Origin: Desulfarculus sp.
Lineage (GTDB): Bacteria; Desulfobacterota; Desulfarculia; Desulfarculales; Desulfarculaceae
Assembly: GCA_020216625.1 (NCBI GenBank)
Contig: JAIUYB010000121.1
Location: 1 to 6,844, forward strand
Reading direction: 5' to 3'
Length of the DNA stretch: 6,844 nt
Positions 1-5,791 of this stretch are shown here, one piece after another. The notes beneath the pieces are model-generated. The model ran no database searches, was not told the origin of the DNA, and worked only from the letters and a program-made list of their open reading frames with translations. The translations under genes were made by a program, and so were the position numbers. Every line of letters begins with the position of its first letter. Positions within the stretch are counted from its first letter, which is position 1.

Positions 1-1229
1 CAGCCGCCGCCGGCCCGGCGGGCGAAGGCCGCCAGATCGCCGCCTTGATATAGGGCCTTGAGCCCCAGCTCGATGAAGCCCTCCATCTCCACCAACTGGA
101 TGCCAGTGGGTTCCAGCGCCTGGCGCGGGGATCCGCCGATGGCGCTGGCCAGCACCGCGCGGCAGTCCTTGAGAAGATCGGCCAGCTTGCTCCAGCGCTC
201 ATGGCCGCCGCCCACCGGCGGGGCCGGGCGCTCCTCCACCAGACGGAAACCCTGGCCGGACTGCTCCCAGATCTGGAAGCTGGGGGCCTGGCCCAGGTGC
301 AGGTTCACCAACAGTCCCTCCCGGCTGGCCACCGCCACGTAGGGCCGGTCGCTGGCCACCGGCTGGGGCAGGCTGGCGCAGCGCGAGAGGCAGCCGGCCA
401 TCTGCCCGGATTGATCCTGGCCCAGCAGACCCACCGCGTCGGCCCGGCAGCGGGTGCAGTGGGTCATCTGGGGGATGATGGCCCCGCAGCGGCTGCGCAA
501 TTGCTCCAGCAGCACCGGGGGCACCTCGGGGCCGTCGCCCAGGGGGGTGCCCTCCACCCGGCAGACCGGGATCAGGTTCTGGATGTCGGCCCCCAGCTCG
601 GCCACCACCCGGGCCACCTCCTCCACGTGCTGGTCGTTGACCCCGGGGATGACTATGGTGTTGATCTTCACCACCCGGCCGCGCCGCTTCAGGCCGATCA
701 GGGCCTCGCGCTGGCGGGCGATGAGCAGCTCGGCCGCGGCCCGGCCGCGATAGATCACCTTGCCATCCCGGGCCCAGGCGTAGATCTGCCGGCCCACCTC
801 CGGGTCCACCGCGTTGATGGTCAGGGTGACGTGGCTGGCCAGGTCGGCCACCTGGTCCAGATGGGGGGACAGGGCCAGGCCGTTGCTGGACAGGCAGACC
901 AGGAGCTCGGGGTGGTTTTCACGAATCAGGCGCAGGGTGGCCAAGGTGGCCTCGGGGTTGGCCATGGGGTCGCCCGGACCGGCGATGCCGGCCACCGCGA
1001 TGCGCCCCTCCCGGGCCAGAACCTCGCCCAGGTAGGCCGCCGCCTGGTGAGGGGCCAGCACCGCGCTGGTCACACCCGGGCGGCTTTCGTTCACGCAATC
1101 GTACTTGCGGTTGCAATAGTTGCAGCCCAGATTGCACTTGGGGGCCACCGGCAGGTGGACCCGGCCATAAGAACCCTTGGCCCCGGCGTTGAAGCAGGGA
1201 TGGCGGCTGAAGTCTGGCGCGTGTTCCAT
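1..1229 (-). CDS. nifB: FeMo-cofactor biosynthesis radical SAM protein NifB with C-terminal NifX-like domain (3' end outside window)
   Basis: NifB is the radical SAM enzyme that fuses two [4Fe-4S] clusters, inserting a SAM-derived carbide and a sulfur, to give NifB-co for NifEN. The visible 409 residues start MEHAPDFSRHPCFN. The radical SAM cysteines are Cys32, Cys36 and Cys39 in APKCNLGCNYCNRKYDC, followed by the conserved VNESRPGVTS. The SAM-binding stretch AGPGDPMAN is at about residues 83-91. Cys258 and Cys261 form the family motif CTRCRADAVG, with further cysteines at 280 and 284. From about residue 297 (YVAVASREGLLVNLHLGQA) a NifX/NafY-like cofactor-binding domain follows, so this is the two-domain NifB. 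The frame reaches the edge still open; the last partial codon begins TG, so a stop (TGA) just outside is possible but unproven. By domain length the protein is nearly complete. The ATG at 1229 has AAGGAG 6 bases upstream. No separate promoter is visible in the 42-base gap after nifN. Confidence 0.96.
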   Translation of the reverse strand, partial: MEHAPDFSRHPCFNAGAKGSYGRVHLPVAPKCNLGCNYCNRKYDCVNESRPGVTSAVLAPHQAAAYLGEVLAREGRIAVAGIAGPGDPMANPEATLATLRLIRENHPELLVCLSSNGLALSPHLDQVADLASHVTLTINAVDPEVGRQIYAWARDGKVIYRGRAAAELLIARQREALIGLKRRGRVVKINTIVIPGVNDQHVEEVARVVAELGADIQNLIPVCRVEGTPLGDGPEVPPVLLEQLRSRCGAIIPQMTHCTRCRADAVGLLGQDQSGQMAGCLSRCASLPQPVASDRPYVAVASREGLLVNLHLGQAPSFQIWEQSGQGFRLVEERPAPPVGGGHERWSKLADLLKDCRAVLASAIGGSPRQALEPTGIQLVEMEGFIELGLKALYQGGDLAAFARRAGGG

Positions 1230-1235
1230 GTTGCG

Positions 1236-1241
1236 CTCCTT
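1236..1241 (-). promoter_or_regulatory. Ribosome-binding site for nifB
   Basis: AAGGAG lies 6 bases before the ATG at 1229 in the nifN-nifB gap. It is a strong Shine-Dalgarno match and supports independent initiation of NifB. Confidence 0.75.
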
Positions 1242-1271
1242 GGTGCTGACGGCCGCGAGGGCCGGAAAATC

Positions 1272-2651
1272 CTAGAGGTAGCCGTAGCCCACCGGGCTGT
1301 CGTCCTGGCGCTTTTCCAGGATGGCGTTGGTGATCCGGTCCAGAAGCTCCATGGCCCCTTGGTAGCCCACCACGGTCTGGCGCGGGGCGCCGAAGCGATC
1401 GTGGATGGGGAAGCCCACCCGCACCAGGGGCGCGCCCAGCTCCCGGGCCAGGGGATAGCCCTTGGAGTTGCCCAGGATCAGTTCGGGCTTGAGCTCCCGG
1501 GCCAACTCGGCGATCTGCCAGAAGTCCACCCCGGCCAGGACCTGGGGAGGCTCGGGCGTCAGGCCGGCGCAGACCGAATCAACCCAGGCCGGCAACAGGC
1601 CCAACTCGCCACCGGTGGCCACGATGAGCGGCCGCACGCCGATCTCCGCCAAAAAGCTGGTCAGCCCCAGACAGAGATCCTCGTCGCCGTAGACCAGGGC
1701 CGTGACCCCGGCCAGGTACTTATGGGCGTCGATGAAGGCATCCAGGAGCTGGCCTCGCCGGCGGCGGTGGACCTCGGGGAGTTCCCGTCCGGAGAGGTGC
1801 TCCAGGGTCTCCACCAGGCGGTCGGAGCCGCGCAGGCCGATGGGCGAGGCCAGGGAGTGCAGGGGCACGCCACGCCGCTCCAGGACGCGGCCGGCGCTGG
1901 GCAGGTTTTCCAGGCTGCGGCCCAGCTCGATGGTGGCCTTGGCCCGGGCCATGGTCTGGATGGCGGTCAGAGGGGTGCCCCCCTCGGGTATGAGCTGGTA
2001 CTCGGCCATCGCCACCCCGTCCAGGGTCAGGGAGTAGTCCGGCAGCAGGGTGGTGGCCAGGCCGAAATCCTCGCAAAGAGCGCGCAGGTGGCGCAGGTCG
2101 GCCGGGCTGAGCAGGCCGGGCAGCAGGTTCAGGCCGCCGTGGCAAGGGCCGGCCTCGGTGGCCAACTGCTCCACCAAGGCGGCCACGGCGCGGTGGAAGC
2201 CCAGCAGATGGCTGCCGCCATAGCTGGGGCTCGCCACGGTGACGATAGGCGGCAGCTCGCGGCCACCGCCCTCCACGACGGCGGTCTTGTTGAATTCTCT
2301 GACCAGGGCGGGCACGTCGTCGCCGATGGTCTCGGTCAGGCAGGTGGTGGCCACCCCCACCACCCGGGCCTGGTACTTGTTGATCACGTTGACCAGGCCT
2401 TGCTTGAGGTTGGGGCCGCCGCCAAAGACCGCCTGCTTCTCGCCCAGGCTGGAGCTGGCGATATCCACCGGCTCGCGGAAATGGCTGATCAGGTAGCGGC
2501 GCATGTAGGTGGCGCAGCCCTGGGAGCCGTGCAGGAAGGGCACGCAGCCCTCCACGCCCTTGAAGGCCAGACAGGCCCCCAGCGGCATGCAGAGCTTGCA
2601 GGCGTTGGTGGTGCTGACATAGTTGGGTGCGGCGTTGATTGGCTGGCTCAT
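1272..2651 (-). CDS. nifN: FeMo-cofactor assembly scaffold subunit NifN
   Basis: NifN is a NifK paralogue and the partner of NifE in the cofactor-maturation scaffold. It is 459 residues, about the same as Azotobacter NifN. Family motifs include VPFLHGSQGCATYMRRY (37-53), SHFREPVDIASSS (56-68), TTCLTETIGDD (102-112), IPEGGTPLTA (221-230) and RVGFPIHDRFG (411-421). The paralogue call over NifK rests on its place directly after nifE and on motifs such as STTNACKLCMPLGA and the SHFREP block. Unlike Azotobacter NifN, which keeps only one of the NifK P-cluster cysteines (Cys44), this protein has all three positions: Cys21, Cys46 and Cys104. Cys18, Cys27 and Cys36 are additional. The ATG at 2651 overlaps the nifE TGA and has GGGAGG 5 bases upstream. 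The frame stays open a further 505 codons upstream, but that part is the out-of-frame shadow of nifE. It ends in TAG, 42 bases before nifB, so NifN and NifB are separate proteins. Confidence 0.96.
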   Translation of the reverse strand: MSQPINAAPNYVSTTNACKLCMPLGACLAFKGVEGCVPFLHGSQGCATYMRRYLISHFREPVDIASSSLGEKQAVFGGGPNLKQGLVNVINKYQARVVGVATTCLTETIGDDVPALVREFNKTAVVEGGGRELPPIVTVASPSYGGSHLLGFHRAVAALVEQLATEAGPCHGGLNLLPGLLSPADLRHLRALCEDFGLATTLLPDYSLTLDGVAMAEYQLIPEGGTPLTAIQTMARAKATIELGRSLENLPSAGRVLERRGVPLHSLASPIGLRGSDRLVETLEHLSGRELPEVHRRRRGQLLDAFIDAHKYLAGVTALVYGDEDLCLGLTSFLAEIGVRPLIVATGGELGLLPAWVDSVCAGLTPEPPQVLAGVDFWQIAELARELKPELILGNSKGYPLARELGAPLVRVGFPIHDRFGAPRQTVVGYQGAMELLDRITNAILEKRQDDSPVGYGYL

Positions 2652-4000
2652 GACGGCCTCCCGCCGATGCGCGGCACGAAGTTCCAGACCGGGCTGAGCA
2701 CGGTGCGGTGGATCTCGCGCGCGAAACTGAGCATGCCCGAGAAACCCTCCAGGGCGATCTTGCGCTCGTGATTGTGGTCGCAGAAGCCCAGACCCAGCTT
2801 GTAGGCGATGGGCCGCTCCTTCACCCCGCCCACGAAGACGTCCGCTCCCTTTTCCTTGAGCCAATGCATCAGCTCCAGGGGATTGGCGTCGTCGACGATG
2901 ATGGTGCCGGGGTCGGTGATGGCCGCCAGCTCCTGGTAATCGGCCTCGGTGCCGGTCTGGCTGCCCACCAGCACCGTTTGCATGCCCAACAGCCGGAAGC
3001 TCTTGACCAGGCTGAAGGCCTTGAAGGCCCCGCCCACGTAGATAGCCGCCTTCCTGCCCTCCAGGTCGCGGCGCAGCTCCATCAACTGGGGATAGAGCCG
3101 GTCCAGCTCCTCCTTCACCAGGGCGCGGGTGCGGGCCATCATCTCCGGGTCGCCGAAGTGTTCGGCCACGTCGTAGAGGGCCTGGCTCATGTCCTCCACC
3201 CCGAAGTAGCTGACCCGCTTGAAGGGGGTGCCATGGGCCTCCTCCATCATCTTGGCCAGCTCCATGGTGGCTCCGGAGCACTGCACCAGATTCAGGCCCG
3301 CGCCATGGGCCCGGCGGATGTCGGCCACCCGGCCGTCGCCGGTGACGTTGGCCACCACCTCCACCCCCATCCGCTCCAGATAGCCGCGGATGATCCAGAG
3401 CTCGCCGGCCAGGTTGAAGTCGCCCAGCAGGTTGACGCTTTGGGGGGAGATTCCGCTGGTGTCGCCAGTGCCCACCAGCTTGAACATGGCCTGGCAGGCG
3501 GCCAGGTAGCCGGCGCGCTTGTTGCCCTTGAAGCCCTCGCTCATCACCGGGATCACCGGGATGCCGTGGCGGGCCTCGGCCTGGCGGCAGACCGCGGCCA
3601 GATCGTCGCCGATGAGCCCCACGATGCAGGTGGAATAGACAAAGGCCGCCGCCGGATGATGGCGGGCGATCAGCTCGTCCAGGGCGGCCAAGAGCTTCTT
3701 CTCCCCGCCGAAGATCACGTCGGTCTCGCGCAGGTCGGTGGAGAACGACAGGCGGTGGAGTTGAGGTCCGCTGGAGAGCGCGCCCCGGATGTCCCAGGTG
3801 TAGGCCGCGCAGCCGATGGGCCCGTGCACCAGGTGCAGGGCGTCGGCGATGGGGTAGAGCACCACCCGGGAGCCGCAGAAGACGCAGGCCCGCTGGCTCA
3901 CCGCCCCGGCCAGGCTCTCCTTGTCGCAACTGATGCGGAAAGGACCCTCGCCGCTGACGGCCATCTGATCCGCGCGCTCGTCGAACATCACCTGGGCCAT
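2648..4000 (-). CDS. nifE: FeMo-cofactor assembly scaffold subunit NifE
   Basis: NifE is a NifD paralogue. With NifN it forms the scaffold that receives NifB-co and on which molybdenum and homocitrate are added before transfer to NifDK. At 450 residues it is somewhat shorter than Azotobacter NifE (about 475) and lacks that protein's longer termini. The three cysteines matching the permanent-cluster ligands of Azotobacter NifE (Cys37, Cys62, Cys124) are Cys39 in QRACVFCGSR, Cys64 in GPIGCAAYTWD and Cys125 in YSTCIVGLIGDD. Cys241, in VQCSGATMELAK, matches the residue proposed to anchor the maturing cofactor (Azotobacter Cys250). Near the C terminus, ALEGFSGMLSF and SPVWNFVPR follow the family pattern. 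The ATG at 4000 has AGGGAG 6 bases upstream; an in-frame Met at residue 5 is a weaker alternative. The stop overlaps the nifN start as ATGA, which suggests translational coupling and equal subunit output. Confidence 0.96.
   Translation of the reverse strand: MAQVMFDERADQMAVSGEGPFRISCDKESLAGAVSQRACVFCGSRVVLYPIADALHLVHGPIGCAAYTWDIRGALSSGPQLHRLSFSTDLRETDVIFGGEKKLLAALDELIARHHPAAAFVYSTCIVGLIGDDLAAVCRQAEARHGIPVIPVMSEGFKGNKRAGYLAACQAMFKLVGTGDTSGISPQSVNLLGDFNLAGELWIIRGYLERMGVEVVANVTGDGRVADIRRAHGAGLNLVQCSGATMELAKMMEEAHGTPFKRVSYFGVEDMSQALYDVAEHFGDPEMMARTRALVKEELDRLYPQLMELRRDLEGRKAAIYVGGAFKAFSLVKSFRLLGMQTVLVGSQTGTEADYQELAAITDPGTIIVDDANPLELMHWLKEKGADVFVGGVKERPIAYKLGLGFCDHNHERKIALEGFSGMLSFAREIHRTVLSPVWNFVPRIGGRPS
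2657..2662 (-). promoter_or_regulatory. Ribosome-binding site for nifN, inside the end of nifE
   Basis: GGGAGG falls within the last NifE codons (encoding G-R of the terminal GGRPS), 5 bases before the nifN ATG. With the ATGA overlap, it decides the NifN start against the much longer open frame upstream. Confidence 0.7.
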
Positions 4001-4006
4001 GACTCG

Positions 4007-4012
4007 CTCCCT
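4007..4012 (-). promoter_or_regulatory. Ribosome-binding site for nifE
   Basis: AGGGAG lies 6 bases before the ATG at 4000 and supports this start over the in-frame Met four codons later. Confidence 0.7.
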
Positions 4013-4021
4013 GTGCTGTGA

Positions 4022-4036
4022 CCGGCCGTTGGCCGG
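4022..4036 (-). other. GC-rich stem-loop in the ferredoxin-nifE gap
   Basis: CCGGCC and GGCCGG form a perfect 6-base stem around a 3-base loop. The stem can extend by two more pairs past one bulged base. A second self-complementary GC tract (4042-4057) lies next to it. The 75-base gap (4001-4075) is the only sizeable one in the operon and otherwise holds just the nifE ribosome-binding site. No T run follows on the minus strand, so this is not a standard intrinsic terminator. It could be an mRNA processing or stability element, or a chance structure in GC-rich DNA. Confidence 0.3.
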
Positions 4037-4075
4037 GTCGCCCCGGCCGGCCGGCGGGTGGACGGTTGGTCTGAG

Positions 4076-4378
4076 CTAGAGCAGGTAATCCGGGGCCGGC
4101 TGGCCTTTCTCCAGGCCGTCCAGGATGGCGTCCACCGCCTCCTCGCTGTCCACCCCGCCGAACCACCAGTTCTGGGGCTGGACCACCAGGGCCGGCCCCT
4201 GGTCGCAGAGCTTCAGGCAGGTGGTGCCGGCGATGGCCGCGCTGAGGCCCCGGCTGGTGAGCTCCTCCTCCAGGTAGGGCAGCAGACTCAACGAGCCCTT
4301 CTTGTGGCAGACGCCCTGGGATTCACCGCCGGCGCGAAAGCTGCCGCAGACCAGAATGGTGTAGTCGGGTTTTTCCAT
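4076..4378 (-). CDS. Thioredoxin-like [2Fe-2S] ferredoxin
   Basis: This 100-residue soluble protein is a thioredoxin-fold [2Fe-2S] ferredoxin of the Clostridium pasteurianum 2Fe-2S type, a one-electron carrier. The four likely cluster ligands are Cys11 (LVCGSF), Cys24 (GVCHKK), Cys54 (TTCLKLC) and Cys58. Their spacing, C-X12-C then C-X3-C after about 30 residues, closely matches that family, as does the following CDQGPALVVQPQNWWFGGV. The extra non-ligand cysteine seen in the C. pasteurianum protein just after Cys11 is not present. The ATG at 4378 lies 11 bases after the nifK stop and is preceded by AGGAG; the frame extends further upstream but only as a shadow of nifK. From established work, the C. 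pasteurianum protein binds the MoFe protein, and related genes sit in nif clusters of anaerobes and Azotobacter. A role in electron transfer to, or assembly of, nitrogenase is inferred here. The same fold occurs in NuoE-type subunits, but the size and context argue for a free ferredoxin. Confidence 0.93.
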   Translation of the reverse strand: MEKPDYTILVCGSFRAGGESQGVCHKKGSLSLLPYLEEELTSRGLSAAIAGTTCLKLCDQGPALVVQPQNWWFGGVDSEEAVDAILDGLEKGQPAPDYLL

Positions 4379-4384
4379 GGTTCG

Positions 4385-4389
4385 CTCCT
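4385..4389 (-). promoter_or_regulatory. Ribosome-binding site for the ferredoxin gene
   Basis: AGGAG directly follows the nifK TAA stop, so stop and site read TAAAGGAG, 6 bases before the ferredoxin ATG. Ribosomes ending nifK would finish on this site, which suggests coupled translation and fixes the ferredoxin start. Confidence 0.75.
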
Positions 4390-5769
4390 TTACATGACCA
4401 GCTCGAAGGTCTGTTCGGGGTCGTCGCGGTCCTTGCGGTCCAGGATGACGTTGAGGATCTTCTCCAACAGGCGCAGGCCGCCCTTGTAGCCCACGGTGGG
4501 GAAATACTGGTGGCCCACCCGGTCCAGGATCGGGAAGCCCCAGCGCACCAGGGGGATGTCCTCGTCGCGGGCGATGTACTTCAGGTAGGTGTTGCCGATC
4601 AACAGATCCACCGGGTCGTTCTTGATCCACTGGTGGAGCAGGAACATGTCGGCCGCCGCGCCAGACTTGACGTTGACCTCATAGGGCAGGCCGGTGGTGA
4701 GTTCGCGGATCTTTTCCTCGAAGGCCCGGCCAGGAGTGCCGGTGACCAGATGCCTGGGCCACATGTCGATGGAGACCAGGAACTCGGTCAAGGCGATGAG
4801 TTGGTCCGGGTCGCCGGCCAGGGCCACGGACCGGTGATAGAAGTACTGGTGCATGTCCGAGATCATGTCCACCAGTTGCCCGCGCTCGTGGTTGATCTCC
4901 TCGGGCACGCCGGCCCCGGCGATGATGCGCAGGGCGTCCACGAAGCGGTCGGTGGCCTTGAGGCCGAAGGGCATCTCCAGCACCCGGCAGGGCACCTTGC
5001 AGTTGGTGTCCAGGAATCGGGCGGCGTCGGCCGAGCACCACTCGCCCAGCGCCAGGGTGCCCATGCTGTCGCCGGCGGCGCGCAGATCGTCCATGGTCGT
5101 CCCGCCCTCGGGGAACATCTTGAACTCGCCGGACAAGGGTCCGTTGAGCACCCCGGAGGTGTCGGGGAACATGATGATCTCCACCCCGATCAGGGCGCAC
5201 AGGCGCTTGATCTCCTCCATGTCGGCCGGCTCCACCCAGCCGGGGATGATGTTCACCTTGCCGTTTCTCTTGCCGGTGTGCTCGGCCAGCATGGCCATGC
5301 CCTTGACCATGTTGGAGAAGCCGGTGACGTGGGAGCCGACGTAGCTGGGGGTGTTGGCGAAGATGACCTTGCGCCCCTTGGGGATCTTGCCGCCCTTGTC
5401 GGCCTTGTCCACGATCTGGGTCAGGTCGTCGCCGATGGTCTCCGACAGGCAGGTGGTGTGCACGGCCACCACCTCCGGCTCGTAGACCGCGAAGATGTTC
5501 TCGATGGCCTGCAAGAGGTTGGCCTGGCCGCCGAAGACCGAGGAGCCCTCGGTGAAGGAGCTGGTGGAGGCGGAGATGGGCTCCTTGTAGTGGCGGGTCA
5601 GGGTGCTGCGGTGATAGGCGCAGCAGCCCTGGGATCCGTGGCTGTGGGGCAGGCAGCCGTGGATCCCCAGGGCCGCGTACATGGCGCCGATGGGCTGACA
5701 GGTCTTGGCCGGGTTGATGGTCAAGGCCCCGCGCTCACTTATTTCCTTGGGCGTGTGACGTAACAACAT
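4390..5769 (-). CDS. nifK: Nitrogenase MoFe protein beta chain NifK
   Basis: NifK is the beta subunit of the MoFe protein and shares the [8Fe-7S] P-cluster with NifD; the cluster passes electrons from the Fe protein to FeMo-cofactor. The three P-cluster cysteines are visible: Cys24 in KTCQPIGA, Cys49 in GSQGCCAY and Cys107 in TTCLSETIGDD, matching Azotobacter Cys70, Cys95 and Cys153. Other family motifs are NTPSYVGSHVTGF (139-151), FPDTSGVL (201-208), FPEGGTT (219-225) and VRWGFPILDR near residue 408. At 459 residues it is about 60 shorter than Azotobacter NifK, mostly at the N terminus, as in the Clostridium pasteurianum protein. This pairs with the insertion seen in NifD. The ATG at 5769 gives the expected short N terminus and has a GAGGA site 7 bases upstream. 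The TAA stop abuts the ribosome-binding site of the ferredoxin gene, so the two are probably translated together. Confidence 0.97.
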   Translation of the reverse strand: MLLRHTPKEISERGALTINPAKTCQPIGAMYAALGIHGCLPHSHGSQGCCAYHRSTLTRHYKEPISASTSSFTEGSSVFGGQANLLQAIENIFAVYEPEVVAVHTTCLSETIGDDLTQIVDKADKGGKIPKGRKVIFANTPSYVGSHVTGFSNMVKGMAMLAEHTGKRNGKVNIIPGWVEPADMEEIKRLCALIGVEIIMFPDTSGVLNGPLSGEFKMFPEGGTTMDDLRAAGDSMGTLALGEWCSADAARFLDTNCKVPCRVLEMPFGLKATDRFVDALRIIAGAGVPEEINHERGQLVDMISDMHQYFYHRSVALAGDPDQLIALTEFLVSIDMWPRHLVTGTPGRAFEEKIRELTTGLPYEVNVKSGAAADMFLLHQWIKNDPVDLLIGNTYLKYIARDEDIPLVRWGFPILDRVGHQYFPTVGYKGGLRLLEKILNVILDRKDRDDPEQTFELVM

Positions 5770-5776
5770 GGCGGCG

Positions 5777-5781
5777 TCCTC
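5777..5781 (-). promoter_or_regulatory. Ribosome-binding site for nifK
   Basis: GAGGA on the minus strand lies 7 bases before the nifK ATG, inside the 22-base nifD-nifK gap. It is the weakest Shine-Dalgarno site of the operon, and supports the short NifK start. Confidence 0.6.
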
Positions 5782-5791
5782 GTCCTAGACG

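Noticed and set aside
1250..1264. Small hairpin in the nifN-nifB gap as a terminator
   Set aside because: The stem is only 5 bases and no T run follows on the minus strand; nifB follows at once with a good ribosome-binding site.
201..2771. Plus-strand open frame of 856 codons antisense to nifB and nifN
   Set aside because: It is rich in Gly, Ala, His and Gln with no recognisable motif, and lies opposite two clearly conserved genes. High GC at the third codon position removes stops from the opposite strand.
1272..4166. Minus-strand 964-codon frame that could suggest a larger NifN fusion protein
   Set aside because: The first 505 codons are out-of-frame nifE sequence rich in Arg, Gly and Pro without motifs. 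The ATG overlapping the nifE stop, with its ribosome-binding site, gives a normal-length NifN.
2708..5763. Plus-strand open frames of 437 codons (2708-4021) and 417 codons (4510-5763) opposite nifE and nifK
   Set aside because: Both mirror the extent of the sense genes and have low-complexity composition, as expected for GC-rich antisense shadows. No promoter or convincing ribosome-binding site was seen.
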